This document shows positions 41,562 through 51,113 of a DNA stretch of 64,000 nt, in pieces (position 1 is the first letter of the stretch; every line of letters begins with the position of its first letter). The stretch is from NCBI GenBank assembly GCA_019635435.1, contig JAHBZM010000001.1, positions 4,154,001 through 4,218,000 on the forward strand. Reading direction: 5' to 3'. A program made the translations under genes and the position numbers. Under the pieces are notes generated by a model. The model saw only the letters and a program-made list of their open reading frames with translations, made no database searches and was not told the DNA's origin. The DNA is from Ramlibacter sp. GTDB taxonomy: Bacteria > Pseudomonadota > Gammaproteobacteria > Burkholderiales > Burkholderiaceae_C.

Positions 41562-42227
41562 TCAGCGAAACTTGCTCTCGGGCACGGTCTTCAGATCGCC
41601 TTCGAGAGAGCCCACATACTTGGCGAGTGCCTTGAGTTCGGCATTGCTGAACTGCTTGGCAATGCCCGCCATCACGCCATTGGACCGGCCGACGTTGGCA
41701 TTGTTCTCGGTCTTGTAGGCCTTGAGGGCCACATAGAGGTAGTCGGCATTCTGGCCCGCGATCTTGGGGTAGGAAGGATCGATGGGCTTGGCGAAATTGG
41801 CGCCGTGGCAGGAGACGCAGGCCGCCTTCTTGAGCAGCGCGTCAACTTCGGCGCTGGGCTGCACCGATGCCGTGGCCGGCAACGTGGCACCTTCGACCAC
41901 GCCGTGCTGGCTGTAGAAGGCGGCCACATCGGCCATGTCCTGATCGCTCAGCGAGTCGGCAATGCCGCGCATGGTGGGGTGCTTGCGCTCGCCCTTCTTG
42001 TAGGCATTGAGCGCCGAAATGATGTATTTCGCGCCCTGGCCGGAGATCTTCGGCACCTTGTAGACCTCGGGAAAACTGGCCTGGTAGCCAATAATGCCGT
42101 GGCAGCCGATGCACATGTCAATCTTTTTCTCGCCAGCTTTCGCATCGCCCTTGATGTCCTGGGCATGGGAAACGGCCGTCACGCAAGCGACAGCAAGGGC
42201 AAATACCGTGGTCAACAACTTGTTCAT
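41562..42227 (-). CDS. Diheme cytochrome c4
   Basis: A 221-residue periplasmic cytochrome with a signal peptide (MNKLLTTVFALAVACVTAVSHA). Two haem-binding motifs are visible, C-I-G-C-H (39-43) and C-V-S-C-H (137-141), each in one half of the duplicated domain. Candidate axial Met residues lie in P-T-M-R-G-I-A and N-G-V-M-A-G-I-A. Cytochrome c4 carries electrons from the bc1 complex to terminal oxidases. It starts behind a sigma-70-like promoter. Confidence 0.93.
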   Translation of the reverse strand: MNKLLTTVFALAVACVTAVSHAQDIKGDAKAGEKKIDMCIGCHGIIGYQASFPEVYKVPKISGQGAKYIISALNAYKKGERKHPTMRGIADSLSDQDMADVAAFYSQHGVVEGATLPATASVQPSAEVDALLKKAACVSCHGANFAKPIDPSYPKIAGQNADYLYVALKAYKTENNANVGRSNGVMAGIAKQFSNAELKALAKYVGSLEGDLKTVPESKFR

Positions 42228-42274
42228 TTTGCGCGCACAATCCCGTGAGAGTTCACACTTGTAATCAACCTTTG

Positions 42275-42304
42275 ATTATATCCGGCACAACCCTAACCCC
42301 CCAA
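42275..42304 (-). promoter_or_regulatory. Sigma-70-like promoter of the cytochrome c4 gene
   Basis: On the minus strand, TATAAT (42280-42275) is a perfect -10 box and TTGGGG (42304-42299) a weaker -35 box, 18 bp apart. It lies about 50 bp before the cytochrome start. Confidence 0.5.
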
Positions 42305-42315
42305 CGCACCCGCTC

Positions 42316-43158
42316 ATGAAGTTCCAAGGCTCCCAGAACTACGTCGCCACGCAGGATTTGATGCTTGCCGTGAATGCCGCCATCACACTCAAGCGCCCGC
42401 TGCTGGTCAAGGGCGAACCCGGCACCGGCAAAACCATGCTGGCCGAGGAAGTGGCCCAGGCCCTGGACATGCCACTGCTGCAGTGGCACATCAAGTCCAC
42501 CACCAAGGCCCAGCAGGGCCTGTACGAGTACGACGCGGTCAGCCGGCTGCGCGACTCCCAGTTGGGCGAGGAGCGGGTCAAGGACATCCACAACTACATC
42601 GTCAAGGGTGTGCTGTGGCAGGCCTTCACGGCCGACAAGCCCGTGGCACTGCTGATCGACGAGATCGACAAGGCCGACATCGAGTTTCCGAACGACCTGC
42701 TGCGCGAGCTCGACCGCATGGAGTTCTACTGCTACGAGACCCGGGAGCTGATCCGCGCCACCCACCGGCCGCTGGTGTTCATCACCTCCAACAACGAGAA
42801 GGAACTGCCTGACGCGTTCCTGCGCCGCTGCTTCTTCCACTACATCAAGTTCCCCGACGCCGCCACGATGCAGCAGATCGTGGACGTGCATTTCCCCGGC
42901 CTGAAGAAAGAGCTGCTCACGGCCGCGATGAAGACCTTCTACGACGTGCGCAACCTGCCCGGCCTGAAGAAGAAACCCAGCACCAGCGAATTGCTGGACT
43001 GGCTCAAGCTGCTGGTGGCCGAGGACATTCCGCTCGAAGCCCTGCAGAGCAAGGAAGACAAGGTCGCCGTGCCGCCACTGGTGGGCGCCCTGCTCAAGAA
43101 CGAACAGGACGTGACCCTGTTCGAGAAACTGGTGTTCATGCAGCGGCACAACCGCTGA
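42316..43158 (+). CDS. MoxR-family AAA+ ATPase
   Basis: A 280-residue AAA+ protein. The Walker A is G-E-P-G-T-G-K-T (33-40), the Walker B V-A-L-L-I-D-E-I-D-K-A-D near residue 112, and the sensor 1 Asn lies in F-I-T-S-N-N-E-K-E-L. C-terminal R-R-C-F-F-H carries the Arg finger region. MoxR ATPases act with VWA-domain proteins to assemble or activate metal-containing or other complexes, and such a protein is encoded two genes on. It diverges from the cytochrome c4 gene. Confidence 0.92.
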   Translation: MKFQGSQNYVATQDLMLAVNAAITLKRPLLVKGEPGTGKTMLAEEVAQALDMPLLQWHIKSTTKAQQGLYEYDAVSRLRDSQLGEERVKDIHNYIVKGVLWQAFTADKPVALLIDEIDKADIEFPNDLLRELDRMEFYCYETRELIRATHRPLVFITSNNEKELPDAFLRRCFFHYIKFPDAATMQQIVDVHFPGLKKELLTAAMKTFYDVRNLPGLKKKPSTSELLDWLKLLVAEDIPLEALQSKEDKVAVPPLVGALLKNEQDVTLFEKLVFMQRHNR

Positions 43159-43174
43159 GCACCGGGGAGTCGCG

Positions 43175-43777
43175 ATGGCTGACGCATTTGTTCAACCCGT
43201 CGAGCTGCAGGACCGTGGCGTGCGGCTGGTGCCGCTGGGCCTGGAGCATGAAGAGGGCCTGCGCGCCGCCGCGGCCGATGGTGAACTCTGGACGCTGCGC
43301 ATCACCTCGGTGCCCGAGCCCGGCCAGACCCGCAAGTACATCGAGGATGCGCTGAAAATGCGCGCCGAAGGCCATCGCTTTGCCTTTGCCGTGACCGACG
43401 CGGCCACGGGCACCGTGCTGGGCAGCACCAGCTTCCACGACATCCTGCCCGCGGTGAAGCGCGTGGAAATTGGCTACACCTGGTACGCCAAACGCTGCCA
43501 GCGCACCCACATCAACACCACCTGCAAGCTGCTCATGATGCGCCATGCCTTCGACACCCTGGGTTGCCATGTGGTGGGCTGGCGCACCGACAATTTCAAC
43601 TTTGCCTCGCAGGCCGCCATCGAGCGGCTGGGCGCGCGCAAGGACGGCGTGATCCGCGGCCACGCCCTGCGCCGCGACGGCACCATCCGTGACACCGTGA
43701 TGTACAGCCTGCGATCCGGCGAGTGGCCCGAAGTGCGTGCCCAACTGCTGTATCTGCTGGACAAGCCGCGGCCCTGA
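43175..43777 (+). CDS. GNAT-family acetyltransferase (RimJ/RimL-like)
   Basis: A 200-residue acetyltransferase. R-L-V-P-L-G-L-E-H-E-E-G-L and G-S-T-S-F-H-D-I start the fold. V-E-I-G-Y-T-W-Y-A-K-R-C-Q-R-T-H-I-N-T corresponds to the RimJ acceptor region, with Q/R-x-x-G/A replaced by Q-R-T-H at the acetyl-CoA loop. It is embedded between the moxR and VWA genes (17 bp and 11 bp gaps), which suggests it modifies something in that system, though housekeeping is possible. Confidence 0.85.
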   Translation: MADAFVQPVELQDRGVRLVPLGLEHEEGLRAAAADGELWTLRITSVPEPGQTRKYIEDALKMRAEGHRFAFAVTDAATGTVLGSTSFHDILPAVKRVEIGYTWYAKRCQRTHINTTCKLLMMRHAFDTLGCHVVGWRTDNFNFASQAAIERLGARKDGVIRGHALRRDGTIRDTVMYSLRSGEWPEVRAQLLYLLDKPRP

Positions 43778-43787
43778 GGAGACGCCC

Positions 43788-44978
43788 ATGCTGATCGACT
43801 TCTTCTACACCCTGCGCAGCGCCAAGCTGCCCGTGTCCGTCAAGGAATACCTGACGCTGATGGAGGCGCTCAAGGAGGGCGTGGTGGGCCCCAACAGCGA
43901 CGACGGCTACAAGATCGACGACTTCTACTACCTGAGCCGCACCGCGCTGGTCAAGGACGAGAAGCACTACGACAAGTTTGACCGTGCCTTTGCCGCCTAT
44001 TTCAAGGGTGTCGAGATGGTGGCCGACTTCACCAAGGACGTTCCCCTGGAGTGGCTGCGCAAGAACCTCGAGCTGGAACTCAGCCCCGAGGAAAAGGCCA
44101 AGATCGAGGCCATGGGCTGGGATGAGCTCATGGAGACGCTCAAGAAGCGTTTTGAAGAGCAGAAGGAGCGCCACGAAGGCGGCAGCAAGATGATTGGCAC
44201 GGGCGGCACCAGCCCCTTCGGCGCCAACGGCTTCAACCCCCAGGGCATCCGCATCGGCCAGGAAAAAAGCCGCAACAGGAGCGCGGTCAAGGTCTGGGAC
44301 CAGCGGGCCTACAAGGACTACGACGACCAGCAGGAACTGGGCACGCGCAACATCAAGATCGCCCTGCGCCGCCTGCGCAAGTTCGCGCGCGAGGGCCATG
44401 AAGACGAGCTGGACCTGGACGACACCATCCGCAGCACGGCCGCCAATGCCGGCTGGCTCGACATCAAGATGCGGCCCGAGCGGCACAACAACGTCAAGGT
44501 ACTGCTGCTCATGGACGTGGGCGGCACCATGGACGAGCACATCCACCGCGTGGAAGAAATGTTCTCGGCCACCAAGACCGAGTTCAAGCACATGGAGTTT
44601 TATTACTTCCACAACTGCGTCTACGACTTCATGTGGAAGAACAACCGCCGCCGCTTCAGCGAGAAGTTTGCCACCTGGGACATCATCCGCAAGTACAACA
44701 AGGACTACAAGCTGATCTTCATCGGCGATGCGACCATGAGCCCTTACGAAATATTGCAACCGGGCGGCAGCGTCGAGTACAACAATGAGGAAGCGGGCGC
44801 CGAATGGCTGCAGCGCCTCACCCATGCCTTCCCCAAGTTCGCGTGGATCAACCCCGAGCCACGGGGCGTCTGGCAGTACCGCCAGAGCATCAGCGTGATC
44901 CAGCAACTCATGAGCCACCGCATGTACCCCCTGACCATCAAGGGGCTTGAGGAAGCCATGCGCCTGCTTTCCAAGTAA
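43788..44978 (+). CDS. VWA-domain protein, CoxE-like
   Basis: A 396-residue protein. The N-terminal part (L-I-D-F-F-Y-T-L-R-S-A-K-L-P-V-S-V-K-E-Y-L) matches CoxE-like VWA proteins. The VWA metal site near residue 243 reads L-L-M-D-V-G-G-T-M-D, a degenerate MIDAS where D-x-S-x-S is D-V-G-G-T. The long N-terminal half with the tandem A-K-x-E-A-M-G-W segment is typical. It is the partner of MoxR ATPases in assembling metalloenzymes. The ATG at 43788 follows TGAGGAGACGCCC. Confidence 0.88.
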   Translation: MLIDFFYTLRSAKLPVSVKEYLTLMEALKEGVVGPNSDDGYKIDDFYYLSRTALVKDEKHYDKFDRAFAAYFKGVEMVADFTKDVPLEWLRKNLELELSPEEKAKIEAMGWDELMETLKKRFEEQKERHEGGSKMIGTGGTSPFGANGFNPQGIRIGQEKSRNRSAVKVWDQRAYKDYDDQQELGTRNIKIALRRLRKFAREGHEDELDLDDTIRSTAANAGWLDIKMRPERHNNVKVLLLMDVGGTMDEHIHRVEEMFSATKTEFKHMEFYYFHNCVYDFMWKNNRRRFSEKFATWDIIRKYNKDYKLIFIGDATMSPYEILQPGGSVEYNNEEAGAEWLQRLTHAFPKFAWINPEPRGVWQYRQSISVIQQLMSHRMYPLTIKGLEEAMRLLSK

Positions 44979-44987
44979 GGTAGGCGG

Positions 44988-46958
44988 GTGCCCCGCCTTC
45001 CTGCCTTTTGCTCTCCCCTGCCTGTCCTGCCCGCCTGGTTGCGGCCTGTCATCCTGATGGGCATGCTGGCGGGCTTTTGGGCGCTCCCCGCGGGCGCCCA
45101 GTCCGCCGTCACCGCCACCGTCACGCTGACCCCGGCGTCCGGCGCCACGCAGACGGCGCCCCCTCCCGAGCCACCGCCACCCGCAGTCAAAGCGCCGGAC
45201 ACGCCAGGTGGCTCCGTGGGGCCGACCCAGGCCGATCCCGAAGTCACGGCTTTTGACATCGAGGTGCGGGCGCCGGAACCCGTCCGCGGGATGCTGGAGA
45301 AGCACATGGAGCTGCGCCGCTACCGTGCAGTGACCGACCTGGACCAGGCCGAACTCGCGCGCCTTGTGGCACTGGCCCGGCAGGACGTGCGCAACCTGGT
45401 GGGCACGCTGGGTTATTTCAGCCCCACCATCGACATCGTCCGCGAAGCCGGCGCCGGAGGCCGACCGCGCATCGTGGTGACCGTGGCGACCGGTCCCGTC
45501 ACGCAAATTGACAGCGTCAACATCGCCTTCAGCGGTGACATTGCCGAATCGGCGGACGCCGATGCGCAGCGCCAGCAGGCGGAGATCCGGCGCGACTGGC
45601 GCTTGCCCGCCGGCCGGCCCTTCACGCAGGACGCCTGGGACGCCGCCAAGTCGCAGGCCCTGCGCCAGCTGGTCGCGCGCCGGTACCCGGCCGGTCAGGT
45701 CTCCTACAGCCTGGCCGACGTGAACGCGCCAGCCAACCGGGTCAGCCTGGGCCTGCAACTCGATTCGGGGCCGCTGTTCCGGCTCGGGCCCATGAACGTG
45801 TCGGGCATGGAGCGCTACGACCCGCGGCTGGTGCCGCGCCTGGCGCGCCTGCCCGCAGGCACGGTGTATGACCAGCAGCAGTTGGTGGATGCCCAGCAGC
45901 GCCTGTCGGCCAGCGGTTACTTTGACTCGGTCTATTTCTATGTGGACCCGCAAAGCGATCCGGCGGCTGCCCCTGTGCAGGTACAGGTGCGCGAAGCGCC
46001 GCTGCAAAAAGTGGTGTTCGGCATCGGCGCAGCCACCGACACCGGGCCCCGCGCCTCGGTCGAATACACCCACCACCGAGTGCCCGGCGTGGGCTGGCGG
46101 GCCGTGACCAAGCTGCAGGTCGAGCGCCAGTCCCCCTCGCTGCAAAGCGAGTGGACCGCCATCCCCGACGAAGATGGCTGGCGCTGGGGCGTTCTGGGCC
46201 GGGTGGACCGCGTGGACGATGGCGCGCTCGTGACCTACGGGCAAAAGCTGCGTGTGGGCCGCTCCGAGGCGGGTGAACACATCGACCGCAACATCTACGT
46301 GCAGTACGACCGTGCCAACGTGAAGCAGGATGGCGCGCTCGCCCTGACCGATGCCAGCACGGGGGACGGCTCCGCATTGAGCGCCAACTACGTCTGGACT
46401 GGCCGCTACTTTGACAGCCTGCCCTTCCCCTCGCGCGGCTATGGCCTGGGGTTCGAAGCCGGTGGCGGCATCACCCTCGGCGCCCAGCGCAAGCCTTACC
46501 TGCGCGGCGTGGCCCGCTGGCTCGGCATCCAGCCTTTGGGAACCGGGCGCCTCGCCTTGCGCGCCGAAGCCGGCGGTGTGGCGGTGGCGGCCGATGCCCA
46601 GGTGCCCTCGTCCCAGCTGTTCCGCACGGGCGGCGACACCACCGTGCGCGGCTATGGGTACCGCGACATTGGCGTCACGCTGCCGGGCGGCGTGATCGGC
46701 CCCGGCCGCTACATGACGGCGGGCAGCGTGGAATGGCAGCGTCCGATCGTGCGCAATGGCGTGCGGACCGAGTGGGAAAGCACGCTGTTCATCGACACCG
46801 GCGCGGTGGCCGACAAGGCACAGGACCTCCATGCGGTGTTTGGCGTGGGCGTCGGCGCGCGCTGGCGCAGCCCCATCGGCCCGCTGCAGATTGACCTCGC
46901 CTACGGCGTGCAGCCGCGGCGTTTCCGCTTGCACCTGAACGTAGGGTTCACTTTCTGA
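44988..46958 (+). CDS. tamA: Outer-membrane assembly protein TamA (Omp85 family)
   Basis: A 656-residue protein starting at a GTG (44988). A signal-like N terminus (MPRLPAFCSPLPVLPAWLRP..., hydrophobic to about residue 35) precedes POTRA domains (about 80-310, for example R-L-G-P-M-N-V-S-G-M-E-R-Y) and a C-terminal beta-barrel ending in F-R-L-H-L-N-V-G-F-T-F. The barrel contains V-R-G-Y-G-Y-R, the lid-loop motif of Omp85 proteins. TamA works with TamB to insert outer-membrane proteins. Its stop overlaps the tamB start (TGATG). Confidence 0.9.
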   Translation: MPRLPAFCSPLPVLPAWLRPVILMGMLAGFWALPAGAQSAVTATVTLTPASGATQTAPPPEPPPPAVKAPDTPGGSVGPTQADPEVTAFDIEVRAPEPVRGMLEKHMELRRYRAVTDLDQAELARLVALARQDVRNLVGTLGYFSPTIDIVREAGAGGRPRIVVTVATGPVTQIDSVNIAFSGDIAESADADAQRQQAEIRRDWRLPAGRPFTQDAWDAAKSQALRQLVARRYPAGQVSYSLADVNAPANRVSLGLQLDSGPLFRLGPMNVSGMERYDPRLVPRLARLPAGTVYDQQQLVDAQQRLSASGYFDSVYFYVDPQSDPAAAPVQVQVREAPLQKVVFGIGAATDTGPRASVEYTHHRVPGVGWRAVTKLQVERQSPSLQSEWTAIPDEDGWRWGVLGRVDRVDDGALVTYGQKLRVGRSEAGEHIDRNIYVQYDRANVKQDGALALTDASTGDGSALSANYVWTGRYFDSLPFPSRGYGLGFEAGGGITLGAQRKPYLRGVARWLGIQPLGTGRLALRAEAGGVAVAADAQVPSSQLFRTGGDTTVRGYGYRDIGVTLPGGVIGPGRYMTAGSVEWQRPIVRNGVRTEWESTLFIDTGAVADKAQDLHAVFGVGVGARWRSPIGPLQIDLAYGVQPRRFRLHLNVGFTF

Positions 46959-49900
46959 TGACGCAGCCGGTGTACAGCGACGTTCACGACGCGCCGCCGG
47001 TGCGCCGGCGCCACCGCGCCCTGGTCTGGCTCAGGGCCGGCTTGCGGCTGCTGGCCCTGCTGCTGGCCCTGGCCGCCATGGCGGTCGCCGTCCTCTGGTG
47101 GTGGGCCGGCACCGAAGGCTCGCTGGCCACCGCGACGCGATGGCTGCAACGCACGCAGCCACTGACGGTGCAGGACGTCAGTGGCTCGCTGCGCGCGGGC
47201 GGGCGCATCGGGCATCTCAACTGGCAGCGGGATGGACTGACCGTGAACGTGGACGCGCTGGCGCTGGCCTGGCAACCGCTGGCCCTGCTCTCGGGCACCC
47301 TGCAGCTTGACCGCCTGTCCGCCGCGGCGGTGCGGGTCAACGACCGGCGCCCCCCCGCGCCGCAGGCCCTCTCAACACCACCCAAGGCACTGGGTCTTCC
47401 GTTGCGTGTGACGCTGGCGAACCTGGACATCGCGCGCATCGAGCTGGCGGGGCCGGTCGCCCTTGAGGCCCGATCCCTGGCGGGCCGCTACACCTTTGAC
47501 GGCCTGGACCACCAGATCGTGCTGCGCCAGTTGCAGGCCGCGGGCGGCCAGTACCACGGCCAGGCCCGCCTGCAGGCATCTGGCCCCATGCAACTGGACG
47601 CGCGCCTGTCGGGTGCGGTGGTGTCCCGCGTGCCCAACGCCGCGGCCACGCTGCCCCTGTCGTTCCAGGCCACGTTGGCCGGGCCGCTGGCCGATCTGCG
47701 CCTGCAGGCCCTGGTGCAGGCGGACACCGCCGCGCCGCGTCAGTCGTTGCCCCACGCCACGGCGACAGCCCGCATCACGGCCTGGGCGGCGCAGCCCCTG
47801 CAGCAAGCCGAGGCGGGCTTCCGGGCTCTGGACCTTGGCGCCCTGTGGCCCCAGGCACCCCAGACCGAGCTGACGGGCCATCTCAGCGTGCAGCCCGATC
47901 CAGCCGCCAGCAACACCTGGCGGGTGCAGGCCACGGCCGACAACGCCATGGCAGGCCGCTGGGACCAGCAGCGCCTGCCACTGGAGCAGGTGGTGCTGGA
48001 AGGTGAATGGCGCGATGGCGCCTCGCTCGTCAAAAGCCTCACGGCACGCCTGGCCCGCGGGCAATTGCAGGCCAGCGGACGCTGGGCCCCTGCTGGCGCC
48101 GCGCAACCGGCCTGGCAGCTCGATGCCCAACTGCGAGGGGTGGACCCCACGCAGTTGCACAGTGCGCTGGCCTGCCCCGTGATCAATGGCAAGGCTCACC
48201 TTGAAGGCCTTGGCGCGGCGATCGGCTTCGACGCGGCCCTGCGCGCGGCTCAGGCCGGCTCGCGCGGCCAGGCGAATGCCACCGGACTGGACCTGCGCAG
48301 CGCCACGGCACGCGGCCGCTGGGAAGCCGGCCAGCTCTCGCTGCCCCGGCTGGAAGTGCGCACGCGCGAGGCCACACTCGACGCCACGCTGGACCTGCGG
48401 CCGGCCGCGCGCGCCGGCAGTGGCACCGCGACGCTGGCCGCACCGGGCCTGCAGGCCCATGTCCATGGCGCACTGTCTGAGCGGGCCGGACGCGGAACCC
48501 TGAACGTGCGCGCCGCCGATACCGCGCGCACCCTGCGGTGGCTGCGGCAAATTCCCGGCTGGCCCACCGGCCTGCGCGACGCGCGGGCCGAGGGCAGCGG
48601 CACGCTGGACGCCACATGGCAAGGCGGCTGGGGCCACCCCACGCTGGACGCCAAGCTGAGCGTGCCGCGCCTGGTGTGGCACGGTGATTCGGCTGTGCCC
48701 CCCTGGACCGCCACGGCGCTACAGGCCACCGTGGCCGGCCCCATCGAGCGGCTTGAAGCCACCGTGAGCGGGCGGGTCGAAGCCGGCAAGCGCCGCTTCA
48801 GCCTGCAGGCCGCCGCCGAAGGTGGTCAGCGGGCTGCCACGTCAACCGCGCCGCGCGTGACCCTGCCGCTCTGGCAGGCGCGCGTGACCCGGCTCATGGC
48901 CACGGCGCAGGACCCGGCCCTGGGCAGCGGCGAATGGCGGGTTGCGCTTGACGCCCCGGCGGCGCTGCGATGGGCGCCAGGCGCATCGTTCGACCTGGGG
49001 GCGGGCACCGCCACGCTCACCGCGCCTTCGGGCACCGGAGCGGCCAGCGCATCGCCGGCGGGTGAGCCCACACGCGTGGCCTGGCAACCAGCGCAATGGA
49101 AGCCGGGTGGGCTCACCACGGCCGGACGCATCACCGGCCTGCCCATGGCCTGGATCGATCTGGTGGGCGGCGCGCAGATGGCGGGCGCGGGCCTCATGGG
49201 TGACCTGGTCCTCGATGGCGAATGGGATGCCTCGCTGACCGCAACGCCACGGATTCACGCTGCCCTGAAGCGGCGCAGCGGCGATGTCAGCGTGCGGGCC
49301 GAATCGGCGCAGGGCGCCCCCACGCGCGTTCCGGCGGGCGTGCGCGAAGCGCAGGTCACGCTCGACAACCAGGGCGACGAGGTCCGCCTCGCGCTGCGCT
49401 GGGACAGCGAACGCGCCGGCACGGCCCAGGGTACTCTGGTGACGCGGCTGGCCCGCCAGGCCGATGGCTGGCAGTGGCCCGCCGCGGCCCCGTTGACTGG
49501 GCAGCTCAAGGCACGGCTGCCCCGCATCGGGGTCTGGTCGGTGCTGGCGCCGCCGGGCTGGCGCCTGCGCGGATCGGTGGATGCGAACCTCAACATCGGC
49601 GGCGCCCGCGCCGCGCCGCGGCTCGAAGGCACGCTGCAGGCGGACGACCTGGCGCTGCGCTCCGTGGTGGATGGCATCGAGTTCCGCGATGGCCGGATGC
49701 GGCTGCGACTGGATGGCGACCGCCTGCTGATCGATGAGTTCATGCTGCGCGGCGTGGGCGACCAGGCATCCGGCGGAACGCTGACGGCCCGGGGCGAGGC
49801 CGGCTGGAACAACGGGCAGCCCCAGGTGCAACTCAGTGCCAGGCTCGAGCGGCTGCGCGCCAGCATCCGCACCGACCGGCGCATCACCCTGTCGGGGCAA

Positions 49901-50818
49901 TTGCAGGGCCGCTGGAGTCAGGCCGAGATCGGCCTGCAAGGCGCGCTGCATGTGGACGAGGCCAGCATCCTGCTGCCCGATGAAGACACACCACGGCTGG
50001 GCGACGACGTGCTGGTCCGCAACACGCAGACCGCGGCGCTGGGCCCCAAGGCCCCGGGCAAGGCCGCGGCGCCGCAGGGCGCCGGCAATGAGCCCCATCG
50101 CACCGTAACCCTGGCCGTCGAGCTGGACCTGGGAGACAACCTGCGCGTGCAGGGCCACGGGCTGGACACCCGCTTGCGCGGCACGCTGCAGATTGGCGGC
50201 GACTCGCTGGCCGCGCCCCGCCTCACCGGCACTGTGAACACCTTTGGCGGCCGCTACCGGGCCTATGGCCAGCAACTCAATGTGGAGCAGGGTGTGCTGC
50301 GCTTCACCGGCGCGCCGGCCAATCCGTCGCTGGACATCCTGGCAATCCGCCCGAGCATGACGCAGCGCGTGGGCGTGCAGATCACCGGCAGCGCGCTGCT
50401 GCCGCGGGTGCGCCTGTACGCCCAGCCCGACATGCCGGACGCGGAAAAACTGTCATGGCTGGTGCTGGGCCGCTCCTCGGCCAGTGGTGGCGCCGAGGCT
50501 GCCCTGCTCCAGCAGGCCGCGCTGGCGCTGCTGGGCAGCCGGGGCGGCGCGATGTCGGGCGGGCTGGCAGGCTCGCTGGGGCTCGATGAACTCTCGTTCC
50601 GCGGTGCCGCCTCACAGGAAGACGGCAGCACCAGCCAGGGCGTGGTCACGCTGGGCAAGCGCTTTGCCAGCAACTTCTACGTCGCCTATGAGCGCAGCCT
50701 GGCCAGCGCCATGGGTACGTTCTTCGTGTTTTACGACCTCACCAAACACCTGACCGTGCGCGGCCAGGCCGGCGGCCAAAGCGCGGTGGACCTGATCTAC
50801 ACCCTGCAGTACGACTGA
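46958..50818 (+). CDS. tamB: Translocation and assembly module protein TamB
   Basis: A 1286-residue protein. An N-terminal membrane helix (residues 21-46) anchors it in the inner membrane. The long middle is repetitive beta-helical sequence rich in Ala, Leu and Gly. The C-terminal 400 residues are the DUF490/TamB domain, with V-R-G-Q-A-G-G near the end and a final aromatic pair. It spans the periplasm to TamA and carries lipids or outer-membrane proteins. The operon tamA-tamB is coupled by a TGATG overlap. Confidence 0.92.
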   Translation: MTQPVYSDVHDAPPVRRRHRALVWLRAGLRLLALLLALAAMAVAVLWWWAGTEGSLATATRWLQRTQPLTVQDVSGSLRAGGRIGHLNWQRDGLTVNVDALALAWQPLALLSGTLQLDRLSAAAVRVNDRRPPAPQALSTPPKALGLPLRVTLANLDIARIELAGPVALEARSLAGRYTFDGLDHQIVLRQLQAAGGQYHGQARLQASGPMQLDARLSGAVVSRVPNAAATLPLSFQATLAGPLADLRLQALVQADTAAPRQSLPHATATARITAWAAQPLQQAEAGFRALDLGALWPQAPQTELTGHLSVQPDPAASNTWRVQATADNAMAGRWDQQRLPLEQVVLEGEWRDGASLVKSLTARLARGQLQASGRWAPAGAAQPAWQLDAQLRGVDPTQLHSALACPVINGKAHLEGLGAAIGFDAALRAAQAGSRGQANATGLDLRSATARGRWEAGQLSLPRLEVRTREATLDATLDLRPAARAGSGTATLAAPGLQAHVHGALSERAGRGTLNVRAADTARTLRWLRQIPGWPTGLRDARAEGSGTLDATWQGGWGHPTLDAKLSVPRLVWHGDSAVPPWTATALQATVAGPIERLEATVSGRVEAGKRRFSLQAAAEGGQRAATSTAPRVTLPLWQARVTRLMATAQDPALGSGEWRVALDAPAALRWAPGASFDLGAGTATLTAPSGTGAASASPAGEPTRVAWQPAQWKPGGLTTAGRITGLPMAWIDLVGGAQMAGAGLMGDLVLDGEWDASLTATPRIHAALKRRSGDVSVRAESAQGAPTRVPAGVREAQVTLDNQGDEVRLALRWDSERAGTAQGTLVTRLARQADGWQWPAAAPLTGQLKARLPRIGVWSVLAPPGWRLRGSVDANLNIGGARAAPRLEGTLQADDLALRSVVDGIEFRDGRMRLRLDGDRLLIDEFMLRGVGDQASGGTLTARGEAGWNNGQPQVQLSARLERLRASIRTDRRITLSGQLQGRWSQAEIGLQGALHVDEASILLPDEDTPRLGDDVLVRNTQTAALGPKAPGKAAAPQGAGNEPHRTVTLAVELDLGDNLRVQGHGLDTRLRGTLQIGGDSLAAPRLTGTVNTFGGRYRAYGQQLNVEQGVLRFTGAPANPSLDILAIRPSMTQRVGVQITGSALLPRVRLYAQPDMPDAEKLSWLVLGRSSASGGAEAALLQQAALALLGSRGGAMSGGLAGSLGLDELSFRGAASQEDGSTSQGVVTLGKRFASNFYVAYERSLASAMGTFFVFYDLTKHLTVRGQAGGQSAVDLIYTLQYD

Positions 50819-50867
50819 GCCACCCCCGCCCGAACACCCCCCGGTGCCGCCCTACAATGAGCACCTT

Positions 50868-50942
50868 GCCGCCGTAGTTCAATGGATAGAACGAGCGCCT
50901 CCTAAGCGCTAGATATGGGTTCGATTCCCGTCGGGGGCGCCA
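50868..50942 (+). tRNA. tRNA-Arg(CCT)
   Basis: A 75-nt tRNA with encoded CCA. Anticodon stem AGCGC / GCGCT encloses loop CTCCTAA, giving anticodon CCT for the rare AGG codon. D-arm GTTC/GAAC and T-loop TTCGATT are normal. The acceptor GCCGCCG pairs with CGGGGGC except a G-G mismatch at pair 4 (50871 and 50935). A -10 box TACAAT lies at 50853-50858. I see no terminator after it; 50943-51070 holds nothing else. Confidence 0.9.
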
Positions 50943-51074
50943 TCCCGCACGGCCGCAGCACCCTGTGCCGGCCCGCCCCGCCAGCGCCTCGTTGCGCGCA
51001 GGCCCCGGTGAACGCCTCCACCCCGCCGCCATTCGCAAACCCCCACGGCAGACCCAGATTCTGATGTCGTTATG

Positions 51075-51100
51075 ATTGCGTATTGTTCTCATTTGCATTC
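51075..51100 (+). promoter_or_regulatory. Probable Fur box upstream of feoA
   Basis: The sequence ATTGCGTATTGTTCTCATTTGCATTC just before feoA contains, in reverse complement, GCAAATGAGAACAATACGCA, which fits one strong and one weaker half of a betaproteobacterial Fur site (GCAAATGATAA-like). Repression by Fur with iron is the usual control of feo operons. Confidence 0.55.
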
Positions 51101-51113
51101 GCCTCCAAATTCC

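Noticed and set aside
43596..46934. A 1112-codon open frame antisense to the VWA and tamA genes
   Set aside because: It mirrors the codon-position GC pattern of the real plus-strand genes, crosses gene boundaries and has a low-complexity His/Val/Gly-rich product with no motif.
47372..48682. Leftward 436-codon frame within tamB
   Set aside because: Antisense shadow; tamB is continuous across the region with a TamB C-terminal domain.
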